A stretch of DNA of 64,000 nucleotides from Akkermansiaceae bacterium (GCA_024233005.1 JACKQE010000005.1:1-64000), one strand, 5' to 3'; shown: positions 33,760-44,003, counted from the stretch's first letter. Translations and numbers: made by a program. Notes: generated by a model from the letters alone, not told the origin.

Positions 33760-34008
33760 ATGAAGCAATCTCCCTCCACTCTGAGCGCTCCCCTGACGGT
33801 GATCACCTCCGTCCCACACACTCTCTTCATGGGAGCTGGAATTTGCGCGCTTGCCTGGGTTCCTGCGATCGGTCTTGCGGAACGACTCGGTTGGTCGCCG
33901 TCTTTCTTTCATGCCACCCAACTCGTCACCACGATGCTGTTTCTTTGGAGTCGGCGGGGGAATGGAGGAATGGACCCAGTTCGACATCGTAGTCATTTCA
34001 AACCATGA
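33760..34008 (+). CDS. Small membrane protein (upstream of a coupled pair)
   Basis: An 82-residue reading frame with one hydrophobic segment (LFMGAGICALAWVPAIGLA) and a basic C terminus. It ends in ATGA overlapping the start of the next small gene, which favours a real translated pair. No known family. Confidence 0.4.
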   Translation: MKQSPSTLSAPLTVITSVPHTLFMGAGICALAWVPAIGLAERLGWSPSFFHATQLVTTMLFLWSRRGNGGMDPVRHRSHFKP

Positions 34009-34232
34009 ACGCGGAACGCTTTTCCACGATGGCCTTGCTGGGGATTTCCACGTTCTCCCTGGTTCTGGGACTCGTGTTCATTTCCGCGCTGATTGCCTTG
34101 GTGTTTGGCCTTTTCAAGTGGCGGCAGACCAGGGGAAAGGTGATTGCCATTACTGCCGCCCTGGTTCTGCTGGCTTTTGCCGTCGTCGCAATCTGCGTCC
34201 TCCTCACCGTCTGGAGCGGCAGCATGGGGTGA
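34005..34232 (+). CDS. Small two-helix membrane protein
   Basis: A 75-residue protein with two clear membrane helices: LGISTFSLVLGLVFISALIA and VIAITAALVLLAFAVVAICV, joined by a basic loop (KWRQTRGK). This resembles small DUF4190-like or holin-like membrane proteins, but no family can be assigned. The start overlaps the stop of the upstream small gene by four bases (ATGA). Confidence 0.55.
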   Translation: MNAERFSTMALLGISTFSLVLGLVFISALIALVFGLFKWRQTRGKVIAITAALVLLAFAVVAICVLLTVWSGSMG

Positions 34233-34308
34233 GATCTTGGCGGGGGTGCCTGCCTCCACCAGTGGCCTGCTCTTCCTGGGGGGGATCACCATGGAGGCAT
34301 GGAAAGTC

Positions 34309-35106
34309 TCAGCGGGGAGCCACTCCGACGAAATTCCGAACCCGTTTGAAGGGTTCCACGGCATGATCGCGCTCTCCCGCTCCCCGGTCAAAGTAGAGAC
34401 CGCAGGAGGTGCCCCCGTCCAGATTCAGAGCCCGGGTGACCCGGCATCCCGTGCCCGTGGCGCCGGGTAGGGCGAGGATGAGTCCGAGTTCGGCCAGGCT
34501 GCTGCTACTCGCCAGACCGATGCCCCAGTGGCGGGATCCATTGGTGAAGAGGAAGGTCCGGCGGCGTTCCGGAGAAGCCGAGAGGCCGGCGACGGTGGTG
34601 CCGCCGTCGACCAGGAACGGGCCGCTCTGGAGCAGGGCGGTGATGCCTGGATGATCCTTGAATTCCGCCCGACGGAGGATTTGTGGGCCATTGGCATCGA
34701 CCAGGAGCACGCCGCTGAGCAGTTTGGCCTGTTCAAACCGGTTGATCCGTTGTCCTGCGGCAATGACGAGGCCGGAGGGGCGGTTGTCCGGATGGAAAAA
34801 GCCGCCATTGCAGCCGGCCACACAAAAATTGGCCTGCATCGCGGCGGCCAGTGAGGCGTGAGTGGGGGGATCGGTGGCTCCCTGATCGACAACGGTGAGG
34901 GTGAAATTCCGGGGATCGAAGGTGACGAGGTCGAGTGTCACCCGGCGGTTTCCGGCCGAAAATTCCCGGCTGACAAAGGCGAGGGCGGGATCCGGTTTTT
35001 CAGAACGGGTCTCGCGCACGAACTGCCAGGTCTGGGCAGGCGCGACCGCCGGGGCGAGGAGAATCACGGTGAAAAACCGGCGGCAGTGGCGGAGCAGGCG
35101 GAACAT
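34309..35106 (-). CDS. Exported phosphodiester glycosidase-family protein
   Basis: A 265-residue exported protein of the NAGPA (phosphodiester glycosidase, PF09992) family. Signal peptide FFTVILLAPAVAPAQ. Family motifs: FCVAGCNGGFFHPDNRPSG, LLQSGPFLVDGG, and the signature ALNLDGGTSCGLYF near the C terminus. The family includes the enzyme that uncovers mannose-6-phosphate in animals; bacterial members act outside the cytoplasm on phosphodiester-linked sugars, substrate unknown here. Stands alone on the minus strand. Confidence 0.88.
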   Translation of the reverse strand: MFRLLRHCRRFFTVILLAPAVAPAQTWQFVRETRSEKPDPALAFVSREFSAGNRRVTLDLVTFDPRNFTLTVVDQGATDPPTHASLAAAMQANFCVAGCNGGFFHPDNRPSGLVIAAGQRINRFEQAKLLSGVLLVDANGPQILRRAEFKDHPGITALLQSGPFLVDGGTTVAGLSASPERRRTFLFTNGSRHWGIGLASSSSLAELGLILALPGATGTGCRVTRALNLDGGTSCGLYFDRGAGERDHAVEPFKRVRNFVGVAPR

Positions 35107-35171
35107 GCCTCAGGATACCCCGCCCGGAGGTCCGTGACCAATGACAACGCAAGGGAAGGCAACGAAACCTT

Positions 35172-35732
35172 TCAGTGGGGGGCGTTGCGCAGGGGGATTG
35201 AGATCGCGAGTCCGGCGACCCGGTCTTCGAGCGAGGTCCGGTTGGGGACGTGGCATTTCAAGCATTCGTTTTGAATGCGGATGGTGCCGACATAGCGGTA
35301 GAGGTTGCCCTCCCGTTCGGCATACTCCTTCTTGCCCGCGAGCAGGGCCTGGGCCGCTTTGCGCTCGAAGTCATCCTGTGGTTGGTGGTCCGCCTTTTTG
35401 GTGGCATTGACGCCAAGCCAACGCACCTGGATCCGGGATTGGACAGCCAATTCCTTGAAAACATCCTCCAGGGATTGGGAAGGTAGATTCAAATCCTCGG
35501 CACCGCCAAAGAAGTCCCGGTGGACCACCTGGAGCGTGCCGTGGATGGTTTCATAAAGCATCCGGGCCCGTCCCCGGGCCTCCACTTCGGTCGTTGGCAG
35601 ATCCTCCGAGGCGGCGGCCTGCCGCGCGGTCGCTTCCCGTTCTCGTTCGCCAGCCCGCAGAGGCTGTGGGGAGGGGAAAAGGCCTTCAATCAGGAGCAGG
35701 GTGGTGGCGAGTGCGAGGACGTGCGTTTTCAT
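35172..35732 (-). CDS. Exported Tll0287-like haem-binding protein
   Basis: A 186-residue exported protein with a signal peptide (LALATTLLLIEGLFPSPQPL) and a Tll0287-like/DUF3365 domain. The domain's typical RMLYETIHGTLQVVH opening and YRYVGTIRIQNECLKCH with a CxxCH haem motif are both seen. Members are periplasmic haem-binding sensors or electron carriers. The ATG at 35732 is preferred to a TTG at 35771 because it puts the signal peptide at the N terminus. It reads the same way as the next gene to its left and as the propeller gene to its right. Confidence 0.75.
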   Translation of the reverse strand: MKTHVLALATTLLLIEGLFPSPQPLRAGEREREATARQAAASEDLPTTEVEARGRARMLYETIHGTLQVVHRDFFGGAEDLNLPSQSLEDVFKELAVQSRIQVRWLGVNATKKADHQPQDDFERKAAQALLAGKKEYAEREGNLYRYVGTIRIQNECLKCHVPNRTSLEDRVAGLAISIPLRNAPH

Positions 35733-35856
35733 CGGGTGAAAAGGGAATCTGATTAAATGATGTACTTGCAATACATCTTATGCAAGCCGCCAGAACGGCG
35801 TGATCAAGGAAGGGAGGGGAGCGAAGACGTTGCGTTGGGGCGTCTCTGCAACCGTC

Positions 35857-38505
35857 TCAACGGGTTTCCCAGGCGGGAGCGAGGCGCTTCGCATCCTCCC
35901 CGCAGACGGCGGACATGACTAAGCCACTGGCTTGCGAGACGTAGAAAATGCGGCCGTTCGAAACGGCGGACCCGAGACATTCCCGAGAGTCCACCGCCGG
36001 ACCGGTGGCCACCAGCTTGTGACCGTTGCGCAGATCGATCATGTCCATGTTCGCCCCCATGAGGAAGGGCTCGGACAGGGTGAAGCGGGTGCAGGCGTAG
36101 TCGAGATCGAATTGATAGGCGATTTTTCCGGTGTCCCGGTCGAACAGCTGGCACAGGGAGCCGCGGGCGTTGGAGAAGAGGTATTTGTCGCCGGCCGAAA
36201 TCACGTTGATGGCCGAGTCCACCGGGGCCGAGCGCCAGACCAGACTGCCGTCTTTGGCATTGAGACAGTGGATGTATCGCTCCTTGGTACTGTCGTCGGG
36301 CTGATTGAATCCACCGAGATAGAGCCGACCGTCCTTGGCGGTCACCGTGCAGCCGGCGGTCACATAATAGTCAGTGGTGACCCAGCGGACCTCACCGGTT
36401 GCGGGATTGAGGGCGGCCGTCATGCCATTGACCCCGGGCTTCTCGCCGCGGCGGCGTTTTTGGGCCGATTGAAATCCGAAAAAGGTGGAGTAGTAGAGTT
36501 CGCCATCCATCAGGGCGATGCCGCAGTCATTGCCACCGGCGCCGTATTCGGAGAAATCCTTTTCCCACACCAGCTTGCCGGTGTCGAGATCCCAGGCCCA
36601 GATTCTGGGTTTGCTGTCGAGGGGGTAGTAGGGATTGTCGTGGCTGTAGATGAAGCTCATGACCTCCTCGCCCCCGCTGGTCGGGGTCACGGCATTCCAC
36701 GCATAGGCCTTGGCGGATCCGGCCGGGGCGTATTTCCCCGAGCCCGAGGCATAGATGGCGAGGTTGCCCTGAATGACTGGCGGGAACTGGCGACTCCAGC
36801 TGGCTGATCCGGTGAAAGGCGCTTCCCAGAGCTGGCGACCAGTGGCGGCATCCAAACAGCTGATGACAGAGCCATGGATGCCCGATTGGGGGACGAGCAG
36901 TTTTTCCTGGTGATACAGGGGGGAGGTGAACGAAAGGAAGACCCCGGGCCGGTAGGTCCGCCAGAGAATGCGGCCGGTTTCCTGTTCCATCGCGATGACC
37001 TGTCCCTCGGCGGTGTGGGTGTAGATGCGTCCTCCGCCGCAGACCGGGATGTGTTTGACCGTTCCGTCCAACCGGGCGATCCAGCGCATGCGCAGCGGGG
37101 GAGTGATGCCCTGGGCATTGGAATTGGTGCAGGCCATGTTGCCGTAGTTGGTGTACCAGTCGTACTTTGGATCGGCATACTTGCCGCTCAGGGCGGTGCG
37201 GATCCGATACGGGGCCAAATTCTCCGCCTTGAGGACGGTTTTTCCTCCGGGAGCGAGCACATAGAGATAGCCGTCCTCTCCGCCGTAAACGACCCGTCCG
37301 TCCGCGACCGCGGCGGGGGCCGTGATGGGCGATCCAAACGGCGTGGGAAACGTCCAGGACTTCCCCGATCCCTCCAGAGGCACGATGTGCAGGGCTCCGT
37401 CGAGGCCGCCATAAATGGCATGATCCTTCACCAGAATCGGGGGGCAAATCGAGGCGGCGGGGCTGAGCGGCGCGGCTTTTTCCTCCCCCGCGGCATGGCG
37501 GCAGAATCCATAGCCCTGCTCGGGCCGGGTGCGGTAAATGGCATCCCCCCGCAAGCTGACCGAGCTGAAACTCATCAAGCCCGGAGCGTCGATGTAAGTC
37601 TCCGTGCCCGGCACCACGCCGAAATCGAGCGTGTCGTCGGGCTTGATGCGGAGGATTTCGGTGCGCGCGGCATTGTCGCGGCGATGCCATTGCACATACG
37701 CCGCCCCATCCTCGCCCAGGCTCAGTCCGAAGGCGGCGGGGTATTCGCTGCCATGCTGTTTCGGGATTTCACCGATGATCCGGACGCGAGGCTTCGTGCC
37801 TGTGTCCTCGAGGTAAACGACCCGTCCTCCGGCTGGGATGACCACCGTCCGTCCATCCACCGCGAGATTGCGCGAGGCGCAAAAGTGGTCCTTCCAGTTC
37901 ACCCGACCGTCCTTGAAAGCGTGCCATTCCTCTCCGCTCCAGCGGTTGCCCGTGAACCCGATCACCTCTTTGACAAAATCCCACGACCATTGAGGCTCTC
38001 CGGCGAAGTTCACCGAAAAGACCTGGGCGCCCAGCGTGACGAAATAAACCCGGTCTCCGCTCACCGCCGGGGTGGAGAAGATGGGATCCGACACATCGAG
38101 GGCCTTGACCACGGAGCCATCCGATCGTTTTAACACCTGGTATATCCCGGCAGTGGTGCCGAAGTGGAGGTAATCCCCGGCGATGGCGGGCGAGCTGACA
38201 TTGTTGCAATTCCCGGAGCCGCCTTGGGTCGGCGTTTTCCAGATCACCTTCAGCGTGGTCGCATCGATGCAGAAGGCCACGCCCGAGCCGTCCACCACAT
38301 AGATCCGGCCTTCCGAGATCACGGGGGCCGTGTAAATGCCGTCGGTCAGGGCGACCGCCCCCTGCAGTCCGAGCAGGGGGGGATCGATCGAACGGTCGGC
38401 GGCATTGCCGGAATGACGGGCGTCAAATTTGAACTGCGGCCATTCCTCTGACCGGACGGCGGTGCAGCAGAGCAGGGCGAAGGCGATGAGGAATCGGGAA
38501 ATCAT
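35857..38505 (-). CDS. Exported PQQ-type beta-propeller protein
   Basis: An 882-residue exported propeller: signal peptide ISRFLIAFALLCCTAVRS, then EEWPQFKFDARHSGNAADR, the usual N terminus of outer PQQ-like propellers, and repeated blade motifs such as GRIYVVDGSGVAFCIDATT, GRLYLGGFN and VCGGGRIYTHTAEGQ. It resembles PQQ-binding-like proteins of Planctomycetes-Verrucomicrobia rather than a proven quinoprotein dehydrogenase; no dehydrogenase catalytic motif was identified. The ATG at 38505 is chosen for the signal peptide. It diverges from the giant cytochrome/WD40 gene, so the two may serve one exported process. Confidence 0.8.
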   Translation of the reverse strand: MISRFLIAFALLCCTAVRSEEWPQFKFDARHSGNAADRSIDPPLLGLQGAVALTDGIYTAPVISEGRIYVVDGSGVAFCIDATTLKVIWKTPTQGGSGNCNNVSSPAIAGDYLHFGTTAGIYQVLKRSDGSVVKALDVSDPIFSTPAVSGDRVYFVTLGAQVFSVNFAGEPQWSWDFVKEVIGFTGNRWSGEEWHAFKDGRVNWKDHFCASRNLAVDGRTVVIPAGGRVVYLEDTGTKPRVRIIGEIPKQHGSEYPAAFGLSLGEDGAAYVQWHRRDNAARTEILRIKPDDTLDFGVVPGTETYIDAPGLMSFSSVSLRGDAIYRTRPEQGYGFCRHAAGEEKAAPLSPAASICPPILVKDHAIYGGLDGALHIVPLEGSGKSWTFPTPFGSPITAPAAVADGRVVYGGEDGYLYVLAPGGKTVLKAENLAPYRIRTALSGKYADPKYDWYTNYGNMACTNSNAQGITPPLRMRWIARLDGTVKHIPVCGGGRIYTHTAEGQVIAMEQETGRILWRTYRPGVFLSFTSPLYHQEKLLVPQSGIHGSVISCLDAATGRQLWEAPFTGSASWSRQFPPVIQGNLAIYASGSGKYAPAGSAKAYAWNAVTPTSGGEEVMSFIYSHDNPYYPLDSKPRIWAWDLDTGKLVWEKDFSEYGAGGNDCGIALMDGELYYSTFFGFQSAQKRRRGEKPGVNGMTAALNPATGEVRWVTTDYYVTAGCTVTAKDGRLYLGGFNQPDDSTKERYIHCLNAKDGSLVWRSAPVDSAINVISAGDKYLFSNARGSLCQLFDRDTGKIAYQFDLDYACTRFTLSEPFLMGANMDMIDLRNGHKLVATGPAVDSRECLGSAVSNGRIFYVSQASGLVMSAVCGEDAKRLAPAWETR

Positions 38506-38807
38506 GGGCAGAGAAAAACAGTTCTTCTCTGAAATACCACGAACCAACCAAGCCATGCAATGCCGCTGCAGTACCGGTACGCGCCAACGCGGTGCCGGCG
38601 AGGGAACCCTCCGGTCTGTTCCCCGAACCACTCCCGCCCGGACGTTTGGGGGCTGATACACGATCACGTCATTGTGGGAGAAACCACGAGATTTATCGTA
38701 ATAAAAGGCCCTTTGCGGCCATTTGCCTTGCGGACGGTGCGAGGTGCCAGGGGCTCCTGCCGTTTCTGGTCCCGCCGTTTTCCCCCCTTTTCAGACCTGC
38801 CCAGTCC
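38506..38807. other. Divergent intergenic region between two exported-protein genes
   Basis: 302 bases between the PQQ propeller gene (minus) and the giant PSCyt/WD40 gene (plus), so it should hold promoters for both. No confident -35/-10 pair was found. An AT-rich patch ATTTATCGTAATAAAA near 38692-38707 is the most promoter-like stretch on the plus strand. Confidence 0.3.
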
Positions 38808-41800
38808 ATGAAGCTCCATCCCACCTGCCTGTTCCTTCCCCTCCTTGCTTGCTCGCTGGCCGTTGTCGCGGAAGATGCCAAACCGGCCATGTCCAAAAAG
38901 GAGCAGGCTCCTGAAGCGGTCTCTTATTATCGGGATATCCGTCCCGTCTTTCAGGCCAAGTGCCAGGGGTGCCATCAACCGGCCAAGGCCAAAGGGGACT
39001 TTGTCATGACCGAGGTCGCCCGCCTGATCCAAGGCGGGGAGACGGGCGTCGCGGTGGTTGCCGGCGCTCCGGAAAAAAGCTTCCTGATGGAACAGATCAG
39101 TCTGGTGGATGGCAAGGTGGAAATGCCGCCCAAAGGAAAAGCCGATCCCTTGGATGCCAAAGAATTGAACTTGGTGAAGCGCTGGATCGCGGAAGGGGCC
39201 AAGGACGACACCCCAAGCAACGCCCGCCAGCAGTATGACCAGACGCACCCTCCGAAATATGCGGAACCGCCGGTGGTCACCTCTCTGGATTACAGCCCCG
39301 ATGGCACCATGATCGCGGTCGCGGGATTTCATGAAGTGCTCCTGCACAAAGCCGATGGTTCCGGGTTGGTCGGCCGTCTCGTCGGTCTCTCCGAGCGTGT
39401 CGAAAGCGCGCGCTTTTCCCCAGACGGCACGCGACTCGCGGTCGCTGGCGGATTGCCCGGACGGATGGGCGAGATCCAGATCTGGGATGTCGCCAAGCGC
39501 GAATTGAAGCTGTCCGTGCCCGTGGGCTTCGACACGGCCTACGGCGCCTGCTGGTCGCCGGACGGCAAGTTGGTTTCCTTTGGGCTGCCCGATAAAACGG
39601 TCCGTGCGATTGAGGCCGAGACGGGCAAACAGGTGCTCTTCATGGGAGGGCATAGCGATTGGGTGCTCGACACCGCCTTCTCCATCAAAGGGGATCATCT
39701 GGTGTCGGTCGGCCGGGACATGACCGTAAAGCTGACCAATGTCCCGACGCAGCGCTTCATCGACAACATCACCTCGATCACTCCCGGGGCTCTCAAAGGC
39801 GGGATGAATGCCGTGGCCCGGCATCCTCAGCGGGATGAAATTCTCGTTGGCGGGGCGGACGGCGTGCCGCAGAACTACCGCATGTACCGGGAGACCGCCC
39901 GCAAGATCGGGGACAACGCGAACCTGATCCGGAAATTCCCGGCGATGGAAGGCCGGATCTGGAGTGTCGCCTATGCGCCGGACGGGAAGCGCTTCGCGGC
40001 AGTGAGCAGCCTCAACGGCAAGGGCTGGGTCAACATCTACGGCATGGAATTGGCGGATACGGCGATCCCCGAGGTGGTCAAAAAGGCCTTTGAGAAAGTC
40101 GCCACCCAGCGCTCGCCCGAAGAAGTCAAGGCGGTCGAGGATTATTACACCAAAGACGTGAAGCTGATCCAGAGCGTCGCGGTCCCTGACGCGGCGCTCT
40201 TCGCGGTCGCCTTTTCGCCGGATGGCCGGACCGTGGCCGCCTCCGGAGATGACGGCCAGGTGCGTTTCATTGAAGCCGCGAGCGGCAAGTTGGCGAAGGT
40301 CTTCGTGCCTGTCCAGGTGGCGGCCGCGACCGCCGTGGCTGCCGTGCAAACGCCCGGGGCTGCCAAGCCGGTCAATTTCAAGAAAGGCAAAACCAAGCCC
40401 GGTGTCGATGGATTGCCCTCCGGGAGCAAGGTGACGGGACTGGAGATTCTCCCGGCGAGCATCACTCTCGGGGCCCCCAATGCCTACAACCAACTGCTCG
40501 TCACCGCCAAATTGGAAGGCGGCGGCACCGCTGACGTGACCCGTCAGGTGAAATGGACTTTCGACAAGCCCGTGGCCTCAGTGGAGGAGCGGGGCCTCAT
40601 TCATCCCACCGCCGAAGGTCAGGCCACGCTCACCGCCGAGTTGGGCGGCAACAAGGTCTCCGCCAGTGTTCATGTCTCCGGCATGTCTCTGGCCTTTCAT
40701 CCTGATTTTGTGCGCGATGTGAACCCGGTGATCAGCCGGTTGGGTTGCAACATGGGGACCTGTCACGGGGCCAAGGCCGGCAAAAACGGATTCAAGCTGA
40801 GTCTCCGGGGCTATGATCCGCTCTATGATGTGCGGGCTTTCGGCGATGATCATGCCGCCCGCCGCGTCAACTATGCCTCGCCCGACGACAGCCTGATGCT
40901 TCTCAAAACCACCGGCGCGGTGCCTCATGAAGGCGGGGTGGTCACGGACATTGGGTCCGACTATTACCAAACGATCCGCCAATGGATCGCGGACGGGGCT
41001 TCGCTGAATGCGGACTCGAAAAAAGTGGCCCGGATTGAGCTCTTCCCCAAAAATCCGGTCATTCAGAACATCGGCGGGCGTCAACAGATCCGGGTCGTCG
41101 CGACGTATCCCGATGGCACCCAGGCCGATGTGTCCCGGGAAGCCTACATTGAGAGCGGCAACGCGGAAGTCGCCGAGCACGACGATTTTGGGCTCATCAC
41201 CACGGTGCGCCGCGGGGAAGCCCCCATCCTGGCCCGTTACGAAGGCGCCTACGCGGCGACGACGCTGACGGTCATGGGGAACCGCGAAGGCTTCACCTGG
41301 AAGGAACCGGAAGCTTGGACCGAGATCGACAAACTGGTCGCCAGCAAGTGGCAACGGATGAAAATCGCGCCGTCCGAATTGTGCTCCGATACGGAATTCA
41401 TTCGGCGCATCCATCTGGACCTCACTGGTCTGCCCCCGACCCCGGAAGCGGTCACCGCTTTTCTTGCCGACTCCCGGCCCACGCGTCAGAAGCGCGATGC
41501 CGTCATCGACCAGCTTGTCGGATCCCCTGCTTATGTGGAGAACTGGACGAACAAGTGGGCTGACATGCTCCAGGTTAACGGCAAGTTTCTCGGTCGCGAG
41601 GGAGCCCAGGTGTTCCGGGATTGGATCCGCAGTCAGGTCGCCAACAACACGCCTTACGACGAGTTCGTCCGCGCCGTGGTCACCGCCACCGGATCCAACA
41701 AGGACAACCCGGCCGCCAGTTATTACAAGATTCTCCGCACTCCTCAGGATCTGGTGGAAAACACGACGCACCTGTTCCTCGCCACTCGTTTCAACTGCAA

Positions 41801-43952
41801 CAAGTGCCACGACCACCCCTTCGAAAAGTGGAACGTCGCGAACTATTACCAGACCGCCGCCTATTTTGCCCAGGTCGGACTGGGGCGTGACATGAAGAAC
41901 GCCCCGACCCAGAACCTTGGCGGCACCGCCGTGGAAGGCGCCAAACCGCTCTATGAAGTGGTCGCGGACACCAAAACCGGGGACGTGACCAACGAGGTCA
42001 CCAATCAAGTGGCTCCTCCCGCGTTTCCCTATCCGGCGAAGCACGAGGTCAAAGCCGGTGCCTCCCGGCGGGAGGAACTGGCCGCGTGGCTGACCTCACC
42101 GGACAACCAGTTCTTCGCCACCAGTTACGTCAACCGCATCTGGGGATATCTGCTGGGCACCGGAATCATCGAGCCACTTGATGACATCCGGGCCGGGAAT
42201 CCCCCCAGCAATCCCGATCTTCTGCGTCATCTGTCGCAGCGCTTTGTTGCCAGCAAGTTCAATGTCCAGGACCTGATGCGCGAGATCTGCAAATCACGCA
42301 CCTACCAGTTGTCCATCCAGACCAATGACTGGAACGAGGACGACACCATCAACTACTCCCATGGCAAAGCCCGCCGTCTGCCGGCAGAAGCTGTCTATGA
42401 TGCGGTCTACGCCGTGACCGGATCGACGATGAACATTCCGGGGGCCCGCCCGGGCATGCGCGCGGCGGAACTGGCCGACGCCCAGATCGATCTGCCAAGC
42501 GGGTTCCTTGCCAATCTGGGACGTCCCGTCCGGGAGAGCGCCTGTGAATGCGAGCGCTCCAGCGATGTCCAGCTCGGGGCCGTGATGTCCATGCTGAGCG
42601 GACCAGCGGTCGCGGATGCGGTGGCCGACCCGAACAGCGCCATATCCAAGCTGGTGCGGACGGAGACCGATGACAAGAAGTTGATCGAGAAAATATTCCT
42701 CCGGGTTCTCAACCGGGCTCCGACCCAGGCAGAGATTGACCTGACCCTGGAGAACTGGTCCGGCATCGAGCAGGACTTCCAGACACTTGTGGCCCAACTG
42801 GCCACCAAGGAAGGGGAGTGGGTGCCCAAGAAGACCGAACTGGAGCGGCAGCGCCTCCTCGCGATCAACAAGGCCAAGGGAGAACTCGATGCCTACATGC
42901 CGGTCCATCTCAAGGAGAAGGCCGCCGCCGAAGCGAAGCAGAAGCAGGACATTGCCGCCGCAGAAGCCGACCTCAAGGCCTACGAAGCCCAAATTCCAGC
43001 CAAAAGCACGGCATGGGAATCCAAGCTGACGTTGAATCAACTCTGGACTCGCTGGAGCCCCCTTATGGCCAAGTCGGTCGACACCGGCAAAAGCGGGGTG
43101 CCGGCGAAGGTGCTGCCGGATGGCAGTGTGCTTGCCTCGGGCCCGGTCAAGAATGTCGACTATGCGGTCACTTGTGATGCTTCCGTGGGCTTGGTGAGCG
43201 GGTTCATGCTGGAGGCTTTGCCGCACGATTCCCTGCCCGGCTTCGGACCTGGCTTGAATGAGAACGGCAATTTTGTGGTCAGCGAGTTTGAAGTGACGCT
43301 GACGCCAGCCGGTGCCAAGAAACCCCAGAAGGTGAAATTCACCAACGCCATGGCGGATTACAATCAGAAGGATTTTGATGTGAAAAACGCCATCAATGGC
43401 AATCCCAACCGGGATGACAAAGCCTGGGCGGTGGGAGGAGGCGAACGCCGACCCCACTGGGCGAGATTCCAGCTGGAGAAGCCTCTCGAGGTGGAGAAAG
43501 GCAGCGCGATCACTGTCACTGTGAATTGTCGGTTCTCCAATGGTGAGTATCCCTTGGGTTGTTTCCGGGTTTGGACCACCGACGGCACGGCGCCGCTGGA
43601 AATGGGGGTCTCTGCTGCCGCGGCCACCGCCTTGGCTGTCATGCCCAGTCAACGAAACGACACTCAAAAGGCTGCGACGTTGGCGGAATACCGCAAACTC
43701 GATCTGGATTACTGGATGAAGCGCGCCAAGGTAGTGTCCACCAAACTGCCTTTGCCGGGTGACGCCAAACTAGAGGCGCTGAAGGCTGGGCTCGCCAAAG
43801 CCGAGCAGCCCATCATTGAGGATCCGGTCCTGCTGCGCCTTCGCCGGGACGTCGCCATGTCCACCGAGCAATCCGCCAACCGCCGACTCACCGCCGCCCA
43901 GGATCTCACCTGGGCCCTGCTCAACAACGCGGCCTTTCTCTTTAATCATTGA
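38808..43952 (+). CDS. Giant PSCyt/WD40/BIG2/DUF1549/DUF1553 protein
   Basis: A 1714-residue exported protein. Signal peptide LHPTCLFLPLLACSLAVVAE; planctomycete-type cytochrome domain with haem motif CQGCH at 52-56; WD40-like blades (repeated SPDGT/SPDGK motifs, about 160-500); a BIG2-like domain near 545-640; a second PSCyt-like domain with CNMGTCH at 647-653, a non-standard CX4CH spacing; another BIG-like domain; DUF1549 from about 839 (RIHLDLTGLPPTPEAVTAFL) with CNKCHDHPFEKW at 997-1008; DUF1553 from about 1087; a coiled coil and a beta-rich C-terminal domain. The ATG at 38808 is used for its signal peptide. The DUF1501 gene follows in 51 bases, the usual pairing. Confidence 0.88.
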   Translation: MKLHPTCLFLPLLACSLAVVAEDAKPAMSKKEQAPEAVSYYRDIRPVFQAKCQGCHQPAKAKGDFVMTEVARLIQGGETGVAVVAGAPEKSFLMEQISLVDGKVEMPPKGKADPLDAKELNLVKRWIAEGAKDDTPSNARQQYDQTHPPKYAEPPVVTSLDYSPDGTMIAVAGFHEVLLHKADGSGLVGRLVGLSERVESARFSPDGTRLAVAGGLPGRMGEIQIWDVAKRELKLSVPVGFDTAYGACWSPDGKLVSFGLPDKTVRAIEAETGKQVLFMGGHSDWVLDTAFSIKGDHLVSVGRDMTVKLTNVPTQRFIDNITSITPGALKGGMNAVARHPQRDEILVGGADGVPQNYRMYRETARKIGDNANLIRKFPAMEGRIWSVAYAPDGKRFAAVSSLNGKGWVNIYGMELADTAIPEVVKKAFEKVATQRSPEEVKAVEDYYTKDVKLIQSVAVPDAALFAVAFSPDGRTVAASGDDGQVRFIEAASGKLAKVFVPVQVAAATAVAAVQTPGAAKPVNFKKGKTKPGVDGLPSGSKVTGLEILPASITLGAPNAYNQLLVTAKLEGGGTADVTRQVKWTFDKPVASVEERGLIHPTAEGQATLTAELGGNKVSASVHVSGMSLAFHPDFVRDVNPVISRLGCNMGTCHGAKAGKNGFKLSLRGYDPLYDVRAFGDDHAARRVNYASPDDSLMLLKTTGAVPHEGGVVTDIGSDYYQTIRQWIADGASLNADSKKVARIELFPKNPVIQNIGGRQQIRVVATYPDGTQADVSREAYIESGNAEVAEHDDFGLITTVRRGEAPILARYEGAYAATTLTVMGNREGFTWKEPEAWTEIDKLVASKWQRMKIAPSELCSDTEFIRRIHLDLTGLPPTPEAVTAFLADSRPTRQKRDAVIDQLVGSPAYVENWTNKWADMLQVNGKFLGREGAQVFRDWIRSQVANNTPYDEFVRAVVTATGSNKDNPAASYYKILRTPQDLVENTTHLFLATRFNCNKCHDHPFEKWNVANYYQTAAYFAQVGLGRDMKNAPTQNLGGTAVEGAKPLYEVVADTKTGDVTNEVTNQVAPPAFPYPAKHEVKAGASRREELAAWLTSPDNQFFATSYVNRIWGYLLGTGIIEPLDDIRAGNPPSNPDLLRHLSQRFVASKFNVQDLMREICKSRTYQLSIQTNDWNEDDTINYSHGKARRLPAEAVYDAVYAVTGSTMNIPGARPGMRAAELADAQIDLPSGFLANLGRPVRESACECERSSDVQLGAVMSMLSGPAVADAVADPNSAISKLVRTETDDKKLIEKIFLRVLNRAPTQAEIDLTLENWSGIEQDFQTLVAQLATKEGEWVPKKTELERQRLLAINKAKGELDAYMPVHLKEKAAAEAKQKQDIAAAEADLKAYEAQIPAKSTAWESKLTLNQLWTRWSPLMAKSVDTGKSGVPAKVLPDGSVLASGPVKNVDYAVTCDASVGLVSGFMLEALPHDSLPGFGPGLNENGNFVVSEFEVTLTPAGAKKPQKVKFTNAMADYNQKDFDVKNAINGNPNRDDKAWAVGGGERRPHWARFQLEKPLEVEKGSAITVTVNCRFSNGEYPLGCFRVWTTDGTAPLEMGVSAAAATALAVMPSQRNDTQKAATLAEYRKLDLDYWMKRAKVVSTKLPLPGDAKLEALKAGLAKAEQPIIEDPVLLRLRRDVAMSTEQSANRRLTAAQDLTWALLNNAAFLFNH

Positions 43953-44003
43953 TCCTTTTCACGTTTTCCAGCAGAATCATCCCAGCACCCACCCATCCAC
44001 GCC

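Noticed and set aside
38664..42044. Two long minus-strand frames opposite the giant protein
   Set aside because: Arg/Gly-rich antisense translations; the plus strand carries clear domains throughout.
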